Assembly: GCF_009026145.1 (NCBI RefSeq)
Contig: NZ_WBUE01000001.1
Span: forward strand, 295,531 to 359,530
DNA from: Hyphomicrobium sp.
GTDB taxonomy: Bacteria; Pseudomonadota; Alphaproteobacteria; Rhizobiales; Hyphomicrobiaceae
Reading direction: 5' to 3'
DNA length: 64,000 nt
Below the pieces are notes generated by a model that was not told the origin of the DNA, made no database searches, and saw only the letters and a program-made list of their open reading frames with translations. This document shows positions 1 to 7,880 of the stretch, one piece after another. Both the position numbers and the translations under genes were made by a program. Numbering within the stretch: the stretch's first letter is position 1; every line of letters starts with the position of its first letter.

Positions 1-638
1 TGGCGTACGCGATTGCCGAGGAAGCGGAGGAATCCGCGCGCGTCGTGCAAGCGGCCAATACCCTGTGGCTGGAAGGCGACCGGCTGTATGCCGCCAATAC
101 CGATACCTACGGGTTCATGACCAATCTCAGCCACACGGTGCCCGATTGGCGGGCTCACGATGGCCCCGCGTGCGTACTCGGTGCCGGTGGCGCGGCGCGT
201 GCTATCGTGTACGGATTTCTCGACGCCGGCATCGACGAAGTTCGCCTTTTCAATCGTACCCGCGCGCGCGCGGCGGCAATTGCCGAGCAGTTCGGCCCGC
301 GCGTGAAGGTGTTCGACTGGACGAACCGCAGCGAGGGCGCGCGGGAAGCCTGCGTGCTGGTCAACACCACGGCGGCGGGGCTCAAGGGCGCCGGCACGCT
401 CTGCATGGATTTCACGGGGTTCAATCAAGACTGCGTCGTCTGCGACATCGTCTATGTGCCTCTGGAGACGGAGCTGCTGGCGCAGGCACGGGCGCATGGG
501 CTGCGCACTGTGGATGGGTTGGGGATGCTGCTCTATCAAGCGGTGCCCGGTTTCGAGAAGTGGTTCGGCGTGCGTCCACAGGTGACCGACAAGTTGCGCG
601 CAACTCTGGTCGCCGACATAGAGGAGCGCTCATGCTGA
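1..638 (+). CDS. aroE: shikimate dehydrogenase, 3' part (5' end outside window)
   Basis: NADPH-dependent reduction of 3-dehydroshikimate to shikimate in cytoplasmic aromatic amino acid synthesis. The reading frame is open from position 3, so the gene begins before the window; about 211 codons are visible. Seen: NTDTYGF (substrate/cofactor region), the glycine-rich nucleotide loop GAGGAARAIVYGF, the NRTRARA stretch expected to contact the NADP phosphate, NTTAAGL, and a C-terminal GLGMLLYQAVPGFEKWFG that is typical of AroE (the Q in the LLYQA segment is conserved). The stop overlaps the coaE start as ATGCTGA, so translation is probably coupled. The aroE-coaE-dnaQ order is a known alphaproteobacterial arrangement. 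Confidence 0.95.
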   Translation, partial: AYAIAEEAEESARVVQAANTLWLEGDRLYAANTDTYGFMTNLSHTVPDWRAHDGPACVLGAGGAARAIVYGFLDAGIDEVRLFNRTRARAAAIAEQFGPRVKVFDWTNRSEGAREACVLVNTTAAGLKGAGTLCMDFTGFNQDCVVCDIVYVPLETELLAQARAHGLRTVDGLGMLLYQAVPGFEKWFGVRPQVTDKLRATLVADIEERSC

Positions 639-1249
639 TCGTTGGGCTGACGGGCTCGATCGGAATGGGCAAGTCCACAGCCGCGGCGCACTTGCGTGCG
701 CGCGGCCTGCCGGTGTTCGACGCCGACGCCGAGGTGCATCGCCTTTATGCCGGTGGAAAGGCGGTGGAGCGGATCGAGCGCGCCTTTCCGGGAACGACGA
801 CGAGTGAAGGCGTCGACCGCGCCAAGTTGAGCGCAGCGCTGGTCGCTTATCCGCAGCGGCTGCGCGAGCTTGAGGGAATAGTGCATCCCATGGTGCGCGA
901 GGCCGAGCGGTCGTTCCTGCGCGCCGAGGCCAAGCGCGGCACGCCCGTCGCCGTGCTGGAGATTCCGCTGCTTTTCGAGGCGGGCGCCGACAAGCTCGTG
1001 GACGCCATCATTGTCCTCACGGCACCGCCCGAGGTTCAACGTGAGCGGCTGTTGAAGCGACCAGCGCTGTCGGAACAGAAACTCTCCCAGCTGTTGGGCC
1101 GGCAGATGCCCGACGTGGAGAAGTGCGAGCGCGCCGACTTCGTTGTGGATACGAGCGGCCCTGTCGAGGCGACCCGAGCCCAACTCGACAAGATAATCGC
1201 CGATCTGTGCAGCTGGTCCGGGCAGGCCTACGCGCATCACTGGGCTTGA
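632..1249 (+). CDS. coaE: dephospho-CoA kinase
   Basis: Last step of coenzyme A synthesis: ATP-dependent phosphorylation of the ribose 3'-OH of dephospho-CoA. The 205-residue product starts at the ATG that overlaps the aroE stop. The P-loop GSIGMGKST is at residues 8-16 and the catalytic FDAD motif follows at about 29-32 (Asp32). HPMVR, the LLFEAGADKLVDAIIVL stretch and QRERLLKR are in the expected CoaE positions. Length is usual for the family. The upstream in-frame extension of the open frame lies inside aroE and is not used. dnaQ follows after 32 nt, probably in the same transcript. Confidence 0.96.
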   Translation: MLIVGLTGSIGMGKSTAAAHLRARGLPVFDADAEVHRLYAGGKAVERIERAFPGTTTSEGVDRAKLSAALVAYPQRLRELEGIVHPMVREAERSFLRAEAKRGTPVAVLEIPLLFEAGADKLVDAIIVLTAPPEVQRERLLKRPALSEQKLSQLLGRQMPDVEKCERADFVVDTSGPVEATRAQLDKIIADLCSWSGQAYAHHWA

Positions 1250-1281
1250 CCACAATTGACGAATCGCGGCGTGCAACGGCA

Positions 1282-2001
1282 ATGCGCGAGATCATTCTCG
1301 ATACCGAGACGACCGGGCTCAACCCGCAAGGCGGCGATCGGCTGATCGAGATCGGCTGTATCGAGCTCGTCAACCGCATTCCATCCGGGCGCGAGTTCCA
1401 CTGCTTCATCAACCCCGAGCGCGACGTGCCGGCCGAGGCCGTGGCTGTGCACGGGCTGTCGAGCGACTTCCTCAAGGACAAACCGGTGTTCTCGGAGGTG
1501 GCGCCGGAATTCCTCGCGTTCATCGCCGAGGACGCTCTGGTCATCCACAACGCGGCGTTCGACATCGGCTTCCTGAATTTCGAGCTGGGAAGGCTGTCGC
1601 TCGGATCCATCACCATGGACCGCGTAACGTGCACGCTGCAGCTGGCCCGGCGCCGGCACCCGGCGGGCCCCAACAGTCTCGACGCGCTGTGCAAGCGCTA
1701 TGGCATCGACAATACCAAGCGCACCAAGCACGGCGCGCTGGTGGATTCGCTGCTGCTCGCCGAGGTCTACATCGAGCTTCTCGGCGCCCGTCAGGCGGCT
1801 TTCGTCGAGCTCGCCATGGACGGAGCGGGCCCGCTCGGCGCCGAGCTGGCGCCGCTCAATAGGGGCAACGCCGCGCAGCGCCCCGCGCCGCTGCCGCCCC
1901 GGCTGTCGGCAGAAATGGAAGCCGCGCACGCCGCGTTCATCGACAGCCTGGGCGACAAGGCGATCTGGCGCCGCTTCCTCGCCCCCGCCTCCGAGGCGTG
2001 A
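1282..2001 (+). CDS. dnaQ: DNA polymerase III epsilon subunit (3'-5' exonuclease)
   Basis: Proofreading exonuclease of the replicative polymerase. The 239-residue protein carries the DnaQ/DEDDh signature: DTETTGL at residues 7-13 (Asp7 and Glu9 bind metal), HNAAFDIGFL as Exo II, and HGALVDSLLLAEVY as Exo III with the general-base His and the last Asp. The C-terminal third, after about residue 180, is low-complexity and would carry the segment that binds the polymerase alpha subunit. The ATG at 1282 places MREIILDTETTGL at the N-terminus, as in homologues; the longer open frame runs back into coaE. It is the last gene of the aroE-coaE-dnaQ run, and a palindromic repeat follows. Confidence 0.95.
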   Translation: MREIILDTETTGLNPQGGDRLIEIGCIELVNRIPSGREFHCFINPERDVPAEAVAVHGLSSDFLKDKPVFSEVAPEFLAFIAEDALVIHNAAFDIGFLNFELGRLSLGSITMDRVTCTLQLARRRHPAGPNSLDALCKRYGIDNTKRTKHGALVDSLLLAEVYIELLGARQAAFVELAMDGAGPLGAELAPLNRGNAAQRPAPLPPRLSAEMEAAHAAFIDSLGDKAIWRRFLAPASEA

Positions 2002-2048
2002 GCGCCTCTGCTCAATCGCAAAGACTGGTCGCACACGGGCCGCTCAAG

Positions 2049-2196
2049 TGTCATCCTCGGGTTTATGCCGAGGACCCAATGCTCCGCTTGCCCCGACCCT
2101 GGTCGGAGAGCGAACACATCGACACCTGAAATTGCTGTGGGCTGGGTCCTCGGGGTCATGCTGAAAGCATGACTCCGGCATGGCCCGAGGATGACA
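2049..2196. repeat. intergenic palindromic repeat, family 1, copy a
   Basis: Imperfect inverted repeat of about 148 bp whose outer arms read TGTCATCCTCGGG and CCCGAGGATGACA, with inner arms CCGAGGACCCA and TGGGTCCTCGG. It lies between the converging 3' ends of dnaQ and secB. Three related copies, with CCGGG replacing CTCGG, are at 2886, 9636 and 15609. It could also act as a bidirectional transcription stop, but no T-tract is visible. Confidence 0.8.
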
Positions 2197-2248
2197 AGCT
2201 AGAGGGTATCGCTTGAAAATTGCTTTGGTCCGAGCGCGGCAGCACAGC

Positions 2249-2761
2249 TCAATTCTTCGGGGTGGCCTCGGCCTTGGCGCGCATCTCTTGCTGGCGGCGC
2301 AGGTAGAGCGAGGCAAAATCGAACGGATCGAGCAGCAGCGGCGGGAAGCCGCCTTCGCGCGTCAGGTCGGCGGCGATGCGGCGCACAAACGGGAAAAGGA
2401 TCGATGGGCAATTGACGAGGAGGAACGGCTCGAGCGCCTTGTCGGGTATGTTCTCGATCTTGAACAGTCCGGCATAAACCAGCTCGAGCTGGTAGATCTC
2501 GCCGTGCTTGTTGGTCGCCTGCGCGTTGAAGTCGATCGAGCTCTCGTACAGCGACGGGCCGATGGACTTGGCCCCGACATTGATCGATAGCTGCAGGTTG
2601 GGCTGGTCGCCCGGCTCCTTGATGAGCTTCTCGATGTTCGGATTCTCGAACGACAGATCCTTGATGTACTGCGCGACGACCTTCACCTGTACGGGTGGCA
2701 GCGAGGTCTGCGCCGTCTCGTCGGGCTTGCCGTTGCCGTTGCCGTGGGTGGTGCCTGCCAT
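2249..2761 (-). CDS. secB: protein-export chaperone SecB
   Basis: Cytosolic tetrameric chaperone that keeps preproteins unfolded and delivers them to SecA. The product has 170 residues; recognisable SecB features are QYIKDLSFENPN near residue 31, the YQLELVYAGLFKI beta strand, LLVNCPSILFPFVRR (the hallmark CP-x-LFP-aromatic-R region) and FPPLLLDPFDFASLY, where SecA-contact residues lie. The acidic/Gly-Asn N-terminus is variable in the family. It is convergent with dnaQ and precedes fxsA on the same strand, separated by a repeat. Alphaproteobacteria commonly carry secB in this neighbourhood. Confidence 0.96.
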   Translation of the reverse strand: MAGTTHGNGNGKPDETAQTSLPPVQVKVVAQYIKDLSFENPNIEKLIKEPGDQPNLQLSINVGAKSIGPSLYESSIDFNAQATNKHGEIYQLELVYAGLFKIENIPDKALEPFLLVNCPSILFPFVRRIAADLTREGGFPPLLLDPFDFASLYLRRQQEMRAKAEATPKN

Positions 2762-2885
2762 TGAAAGTCGTCCATTTCGGAGGTTGTGCGCTCGTGGCGG
2801 CTAGCTAACACGCGGCCCGCGCTGGGACAACGTCGCTTATCTCCGTCCCCTCACCGGCTGGTCCTTCGCGCGCTGCGAATATTGC

Positions 2886-3038
2886 TGTCATCCCGGAAGC
2901 CGAGGCGAAGCGGAGGCTATCCGGGACCCAGCATTGAGAGTGTCGGAGACACCGCAAACTTCCAAGGAGCTGCGCGCGTTCTTTCGCTGGATCCCGGGTC
3001 TCCGCTCGGCTCGCGCCTCGCGGCTGCCCGGGATGACA
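2886..3038. repeat. intergenic palindromic repeat, family 1, copy b
   Basis: About 153 bp. The outer arms are TGTCATCCCGGAAGCCGAGG and the matching CCCGGGATGACA; inner motifs are CCGGGACCCAGC on the left and GGATCCCGGGTCTCCGCTCGG on the right. It sits in the gap between the secB start and the fxsA stop, which are both on the minus strand. Confidence 0.8.
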
Positions 3039-3047
3039 GGTGGGGCC

Positions 3048-3518
3048 CTAGCGCTTCGTATCGTCGTCGAGGCGCTGGTAGGTACCCTCGATGACGATCG
3101 GCTGCTTGCGCGGGCGCGCCGGCTGCTCTGGCCTCGCGCGATCAGGGCGAGGCGCGGCAAGGCCTGGGAGCACGGCACCGACGAGCCAGCGGCGCAGCGG
3201 CGGTACGAGCAGGGCAAGTCCCAGCGCATCGGTGAGGAAGCCTGGCACGATGAGCAGGCAGCCGGCTACAATCACGGCATAGCTGTCGACCATCGCCGTG
3301 ATCGCCAGTCCGCCGCGGCTCATGGTGTCGAACATGTGCCGGAGCATGGAAAGTCCCTGCTGGCGAATGACCAGCATTCCGACTGCGGCGGCCAACACGA
3401 GCAGCCCCAGCGTCGGCCAGAAGCCGATCCATTGCCCCACCTCGATCAGCACCGCGATCTCGAGCAGCGGGAAGGCGAGGAAGAGGAGCAGCGGGACGAG
3501 ATGCAGGGGCGACATCAT
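3048..3518 (-). CDS. fxsA: FxsA family inner-membrane protein
   Basis: Small integral membrane protein. FxsA of E. coli is named for suppression of phage T7 exclusion by F plasmid; its ordinary cellular role is unknown. The 156-residue product begins with a hydrophobic helix (LVPLLLFLAFPLLEIAVLI), followed by WPTLGLLVLAAAVGMLVI, IRQQGLSM, and a third/fourth hydrophobic stretch with AVIVAGCLLIVPGFLTDALG; VPGFLTD is the most characteristic FxsA motif. The tail is Pro/Arg-rich and cytoplasmic. Two consecutive ATG codons are present at the start. It is divergent from the Tim44-like gene, an arrangement seen in related genomes. Confidence 0.9.
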   Translation of the reverse strand: MMSPLHLVPLLLFLAFPLLEIAVLIEVGQWIGFWPTLGLLVLAAAVGMLVIRQQGLSMLRHMFDTMSRGGLAITAMVDSYAVIVAGCLLIVPGFLTDALGLALLVPPLRRWLVGAVLPGLAAPRPDRARPEQPARPRKQPIVIEGTYQRLDDDTKR

Positions 3519-3778
3519 TGGCGACTATTCATCTCGCGCTAGCAGGTTGTTGAGCATGCCCGCACCATCCTGGGCGCAAAACGGGCGCTTGCGCGCAATC
3601 GGGTTGGCATCGCCGCTTTTGTGCCTTACCTTGCAGGGAGCGACCATCTTAACCCCTTGATGGCGGATCGGATCAGAGGCCCTTTGCTCTCCCTGGACTT
3701 GGGCCCGGCTCAAGACGCGATCATATATATTGCTGTCGTATCCAGTCACGCTGTTGATTGCCAGGAAGGCAGCCGTCC

Positions 3779-4528
3779 ATGGAGAAGATTGATCTCTTCA
3801 CCCTCATCTCGCTCATTGTCGCGGTCATCGTGGTCTTGAAGCTGAGAAGCGTTCTCGGACGCCGCACGGGTGACGAGGAAGCGCGCGTCGAGCGCTACCG
3901 GGCCGAGCGGGCTGCCCGGCAAGGCGGCGCACCGGCCTCGGCGAGCGACAATGTCGTCGCCATGCCGCGGCGCGAGCGCGACGCGGTCGCCGCTACCCCG
4001 GCTGCCGAAGTGACGCAGGCAGACGCCGAGGAGCGCATCAAGACCTACCCGAGCGTCGAGGCGGCGGCGCGCACCGGCCTTATCGACATCGCCCGGCTCG
4101 ATCCGGCGTTCGATCCCGACGTGTTCATCCGCGGCGCCAAGCAGGCCTATGAGATGATTGTCACGGCCTTCGCCGAGGGCAACCGCAAGCTGTTGAAGGA
4201 TCTCTTGAGCCGCGACGTCTACGACGGCTTCACGCGCGCCATTTCCGATCGTGAGAGCCGCGGCGAGCAGGTCGACCAGAGCTTCGTCGGTATCGACAAG
4301 GCCGACATCATGGAGTCGGAGGTGAAGAGCGGCATCGCCTCGATCACCGTCCGCTTCGTCAGCCAGCTCATCTCGGCGACGCGCGACAAGGCGGGCGCCA
4401 TCATCGGCGGCGATCCGCAGCGCATCAAGGAAGTCACCGACATCTGGACGTTCAGCCGCGACGTCTCGACGGCGAAGGCGCGCGCCAATCCGAACTGGCG
4501 CCTCATCGCCACGCAGTCGCCGGCCTGA
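3779..4528 (+). CDS. Tim44/TimA domain membrane-anchored protein
   Basis: Bacterial relative of the mitochondrial import motor subunit Tim44; the bacterial role is unsettled. The ATG at 3779 is preceded by AGGAAGG, giving 249 residues beginning MEKIDLFTLI; an upstream in-frame start (3758) has no better RBS. One N-terminal membrane helix (about residues 5-22) is followed by a charged linker and the Tim44 C-terminal lipid-binding-like domain (about 85-245), including FIRGAKQAYEMIVTAFAEG and the ending WTFSRDVSTAKARANPNWRL, where WxFxR and NPNWxL are typical. In alphaproteobacteria this gene is regularly found between fxsA/secB and mltA, as here. Confidence 0.9.
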   Translation: MEKIDLFTLISLIVAVIVVLKLRSVLGRRTGDEEARVERYRAERAARQGGAPASASDNVVAMPRRERDAVAATPAAEVTQADAEERIKTYPSVEAAARTGLIDIARLDPAFDPDVFIRGAKQAYEMIVTAFAEGNRKLLKDLLSRDVYDGFTRAISDRESRGEQVDQSFVGIDKADIMESEVKSGIASITVRFVSQLISATRDKAGAIIGGDPQRIKEVTDIWTFSRDVSTAKARANPNWRLIATQSPA

Positions 4529-4616
4529 GTTGCAGCGCGCGCGGAGGCGCGTACCGGGAGACGCATTGGCCGCGCGCACGGCGGCGCTGGGATCAAGGGG
4601 GAAGTCGCACGCGACC

Positions 4617-5969
4617 ATGGCAGATGCACGCGCCTTGGCTGCTGTGAGATGGAGGGCGACGGCGTCGGCCGTGGCCGTCTTCGTTGTCGCCGGAGGAAGC
4701 TACGCCGAGCCCGCCAGCAAGCTACCCCCGCAGTCCACCATACCTCAGCCAGCGATGAGCAAAGACGCAACGCCGCAGACCCCGGGGACGAAACTGGCGC
4801 CCGCCAAGCCGCCCGAGGCCAAGCTGGAGCGCGTGACGTTCGGCGATCTGCCAAGCTGGGAGGCGGACGAGCACCTGGCAGCCTTCAAGACGTTCCTCAA
4901 GTCGTGCGAAGCGACCATCAAGGCGGCCGCCAAGCCCGCGAGCGGCGCCCCCGCGCAGTGCAAGGTGCCGAGCGGGGAGCTGGCCGCCGCCTGCCGCGCC
5001 GCGCAAAACCTGAAGGCACCGACCAAGGCGTCGGCCAAAGCCTTCTTTGAAAATCAGTTCGTGCCGCATCGGATTGCGCATGCGAAAGGTCAGGGACTGC
5101 TGACCGGTTACTACGAGCCGGTGCTCGAAGGCTCGCGCACGGCGCAGGGCAAGTTCCAGACGCCGGTCTACCGGCGCCCGCCCGACCTCGTGAACGTCGT
5201 CGCCGAGGCGGACCGCGCCTCGATGCCCACCGGCCTCACCCACGTGCGCCAGACGGCCGCCGGCGTCGCGCCGTTCCCGACGCGGGCGGAGATCGAGCAA
5301 GGCGCGCTCACCGGTCAGAGCCTGGAGCTATTGTACCTCGAGGATCCGGTCGAGGTGTTTTTCATGCACATTCAGGGGTCGGGGCGCATCCACCTCACCG
5401 ACGGGACGACGGTGCGCATCAACTACGATGGCAAGAACGGTCATCCCTATTCCTCGATCGGCCGCTACCTGATCGATCAGGGCTTGGTGGATGCGGGCAA
5501 GATGTCGATGCAGGCTCTGGGCAAGTGGCTGCGCGCCGACAAGGAGCGCGGCCAGAAGGTGATGTGGCAGAACCAATCGTTCATCTTCTTTCGCGAGCTC
5601 GACGACAGCGATGGCCCGATGGGCGCCATGCAGGTGGCGCTGACGCCGGGGCGCAGCCTCGCCGTCGATACCGGCTATCACACGCTGGGCACGCCGATTT
5701 ATCTGAGCGTGCCGGAGCTTGCACATGCCGCAAAGCGTGGCGGTTTTAATCGTTTGATGGTGGCGCAGGACGTAGGCTCGGCGATCAAGGGACCGGAGCG
5801 CGGCGACATCTACTTCGGCTCGGGCGTCAAAGCCGGTAAGCTGGCGGGCACGACCAGGCACGCGGGCAATTTCTACGTGCTGCTACCCGCCGTCACGCAG
5901 ACCGCCGGGCAGGGAATTAGGTTCGGCGAGCGCCTGCCATGGGAAACGATCGTGAAGGCCGCTCCCTGA
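4617..5969 (+). CDS. mltA: membrane-bound lytic murein transglycosylase A
   Basis: Cleaves peptidoglycan between MurNAc and GlcNAc with formation of 1,6-anhydroMurNAc. The ATG at 4617 follows AAGGGGGAAG and gives 450 residues with a signal peptide (about residues 1-31, VFVVAGGSYAEP); no lipobox Cys is seen, so it may be soluble periplasmic. The MltA domain contains LLTGYYEPVLEGS, FFMHIQGSGRI, and a 3D domain with VAQDVGSAIKGPERGDIYFG, where the invariant Asp residues lie. The Smr-domain gene downstream overlaps by 31 nt, so the two are co-transcribed. Confidence 0.93.
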   Translation: MADARALAAVRWRATASAVAVFVVAGGSYAEPASKLPPQSTIPQPAMSKDATPQTPGTKLAPAKPPEAKLERVTFGDLPSWEADEHLAAFKTFLKSCEATIKAAAKPASGAPAQCKVPSGELAAACRAAQNLKAPTKASAKAFFENQFVPHRIAHAKGQGLLTGYYEPVLEGSRTAQGKFQTPVYRRPPDLVNVVAEADRASMPTGLTHVRQTAAGVAPFPTRAEIEQGALTGQSLELLYLEDPVEVFFMHIQGSGRIHLTDGTTVRINYDGKNGHPYSSIGRYLIDQGLVDAGKMSMQALGKWLRADKERGQKVMWQNQSFIFFRELDDSDGPMGAMQVALTPGRSLAVDTGYHTLGTPIYLSVPELAHAAKRGGFNRLMVAQDVGSAIKGPERGDIYFGSGVKAGKLAGTTRHAGNFYVLLPAVTQTAGQGIRFGERLPWETIVKAAP

Positions 5970-6595
5970 AGCACCCGCCGGGCAAGCGGGGTGCGCGGCT
6001 GTCGCCGGAGGAGCGCGAGCTGTGGGAGCACACGGCGCGCAGCATCGAACCGATCAAGGGCAAGAAGCAGCGCGTGCACACGGCGCTCGAGGACGGCGAG
6101 CCTGCACCCAGACACGCCAAGCACGAAGCGGCCAAGGCGGTCGCGCTAAAGAAGCCCACGGGCGCGGCCCCGACGCCGCCGGCTAAGGCCCAGCCCGCGC
6201 CACCGGCGCCATCGCCCATCGCGCTGGCGCGGCGCAAGGCGCGCAAGCTCAGTTCCGGGCGCATCGACATCGAAGCACGCATTGATCTGCACGGCATGCG
6301 CCAGAGCGAGGCGCACGCCGCGCTACGCCGGTTCCTGCAGCGCGCCTATGCCGACGGCAGGCGTTGGGTGCTGGTGATCACCGGCAAGGGCGCGCCGGCT
6401 CGCTCAGCATACGACGAGAAGCTGGAGCATGAAGGGTCGGAGCGCGGCATCCTGCGGCGCAACGTGCCGCGCTGGCTCGCCGAGCCCGGCCTCGCGCCCA
6501 TCGTCATCGGCTTCACCACCGCCGCCATCCGCCACGGCGGGGAGGGCGCTCTCTATGTGCACCTGCGCAAGCGCGGCTCTCCAGAGCGCAGTTGA
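5939..6595 (+). CDS. Smr domain protein (possible DNA/RNA endonuclease)
   Basis: 218 residues with a C-terminal small MutS-related (Smr) domain from about residue 115. Seen: ARIDLHGM (the conserved DLHG motif), VLVITGKG (the TGKG motif) and a closing HGGEGALYVHLRKR. The N-terminal half is Ala/Pro/Lys-rich and probably unstructured. Stand-alone Smr proteins in this family nick DNA or cleave RNA; the exact substrate here is unknown. Its ATG lies within the end of mltA, pointing to translational coupling. The Tim44-mltA-Smr series is a conserved alphaproteobacterial cluster. Confidence 0.9.
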   Translation: MGNDREGRSLKHPPGKRGARLSPEERELWEHTARSIEPIKGKKQRVHTALEDGEPAPRHAKHEAAKAVALKKPTGAAPTPPAKAQPAPPAPSPIALARRKARKLSSGRIDIEARIDLHGMRQSEAHAALRRFLQRAYADGRRWVLVITGKGAPARSAYDEKLEHEGSERGILRRNVPRWLAEPGLAPIVIGFTTAAIRHGGEGALYVHLRKRGSPERS

Positions 6596-6606
6596 CGCCG
6601 GGCGCC

Positions 6607-6635
6607 TCGGTAACCTCTCCCCATGGGAGAGGTCG
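6607..6635. repeat. short repeat fragment, family 2 core
   Basis: The sequence ACCTCTCCCCATGGGAGAGGT is a near-perfect palindrome identical in kind to the centre of the longer repeats at 56125 and 58411. It lies between the Smr gene and the converging IalB-like gene, so it may also slow transcription there. No flanking CCCCTCACC arms are seen, so it is a fragment or solo core. Confidence 0.6.
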
Positions 6636-6651
6636 TTGACATCCCGCGCAG

Positions 6652-7152
6652 CTACGGGCAGGCGGCGGCGAGCTTGTCGAGGGCGGCGCTGAGGCCCGAG
6701 AGCGAGTAGGTGTCGGTCGTCGCCGTGCCTCGCGCCGAGGTGGCTTTGACGAAGGCGTTCGACCCCTTCTTCATGGCCTCGACGAGCTTCAGCTCCTCTT
6801 GCGGATCAGAGACGAATCCGCGCTCGCCTTTGACGAACAGCTTGAAGGTGTCGGTGCCGACGGTGACCGACATGTCGGCATCCGCCTTGATCGGATAGCC
6901 GACCTTGACGCTCGGCTCCGTCTTCACGCCATCCTTAGGCCAGGCCGAGATGTAGAAGAAGATCGGCCCACGGTTGGCTCCTAGCGGCTCCACCGCCTGT
7001 GGCTGCGCGGCGATGAAGCAGACCGCCTTCGGCGTTGCCGTGTCCGCGTAGAGGCTCCAGGCGCCTTGCTTCTCGACGAGGTCGACGGTTTGAGCCGCGG
7101 CCCCGCCAGCGAGTGCGAGGGCCACGGTGGCTGACGCCAAGGTTGTGCGCAT
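6652..7152 (-). CDS. secreted protein, invasion-associated locus B (IalB)-like
   Basis: 166 residues from the ATG at 7152, which is preceded by GGGGAGGGG; a longer frame to 7221 has no RBS. A signal peptide occupies about residues 1-20 ([14 protein letters not shown]). The remainder resembles the IalB fold: a WSLYAD strand near the start, CFIAAQPQ, and a C-terminal helix ending in CP. The two mature cysteines (CFIA and the final CP) may form a disulfide. Such proteins are common, often multi-copy, periplasmic or secreted proteins in Hyphomicrobiales, with unknown function outside Bartonella. The domain call is from overall similarity. Confidence 0.65.
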   Translation of the reverse strand: MRTTLASATVALALAGGAAAQTVDLVEKQGAWSLYADTATPKAVCFIAAQPQAVEPLGANRGPIFFYISAWPKDGVKTEPSVKVGYPIKADADMSVTVGTDTFKLFVKGERGFVSDPQEELKLVEAMKKGSNAFVKATSARGTATTDTYSLSGLSAALDKLAAACP

Positions 7153-7217
7153 GAGGGTCCCCTCCCCAGGATCGAAGCGCGATTTTAGGTCAGCATATGC
7201 ACCCTTGCGGGCCCCTG

Positions 7218-7793
7218 TCACCCTTCCCGGCCGGTCTTACCCCCGGTTCTCGGCTGCTGCCGGACGCGGCTTTGGCCGGAAGCTTCCGGGCCGCCTTCGC
7301 GCATCGGGCGGTCGGCGAAGCGGGCCAGCGACCGCGTGCGGTCGTACATGACGATGGCGCCGGCCATGGCGACGTTGACACAAAAGCTGGTCGGGATGCG
7401 CACCACATAATCACAGCGGGCGAGCAGCCTTTCCGACAGCGAGCCCTGCTCCGGGCCGAGCACGTAGGCGGCCCGCAATGGATGCCGGAAGCTCGGCAGA
7501 TCGATAGCGTTGTCAAGGAGTTCGATGCCGACGAGCTTGCAGCCGTGGGGCAGCGCCATGTCCTCGATGGTGGCCCAGTTGTAGTGCGGCACGTGGAGCT
7601 GGCTCTTAGAGGTGTCGGCGAAGGCCTCGAGCGCCCGGTAGGTGGCGCCGACGGTGAAGGTGAAGCTCGCCCCGAAGCCGTGCGCCGAGCGCATCAGGTT
7701 GCCGAGGTTCAAGGATTTCGACATGCGCTCGGCGCCGATGGCGAAATAGCCACGGGGCGTGGGGGGCCAGTTGGCGGCGGGTCGGTCGGTCAT
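7218..7793 (-). CDS. TrmH/SpoU family RNA 2'-O-methyltransferase
   Basis: 191 residues starting MTDRPAANW at the ATG at 7793. The SPOUT-type motifs are present: NLGNLMRSAHGFGA (motif 1, with the conserved N...R), AAYVLGPEQGSLSE (motif 2, the SAM-binding knot) and IPTSFCVNVAMAGAIVMYDR (motif 3). The enzyme would use S-adenosylmethionine to methylate a ribose of tRNA or rRNA; which site cannot be told from sequence. The Gly/Arg tail after residue 170 is variable. It is divergent from the quinone oxidoreductase gene with 87 nt between them. Confidence 0.9.
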   Translation of the reverse strand: MTDRPAANWPPTPRGYFAIGAERMSKSLNLGNLMRSAHGFGASFTFTVGATYRALEAFADTSKSQLHVPHYNWATIEDMALPHGCKLVGIELLDNAIDLPSFRHPLRAAYVLGPEQGSLSERLLARCDYVVRIPTSFCVNVAMAGAIVMYDRTRSLARFADRPMREGGPEASGQSRVRQQPRTGGKTGREG

Positions 7794-7880
7794 GCTTGAG
7801 CACTCGAGCGCAGCGGCTTGCGGTGCGCGGCAGGGCGTGGTGGAAGGGCAGCAAATTACTCTGCCGGCGGGAGGTTTTAC

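Noticed and set aside
2213..2590. Plus-strand frame opposite secB and many similar long antisense frames
   Set aside because: These are shadows caused by high GC content; none shows family motifs, RBS or a separate context.
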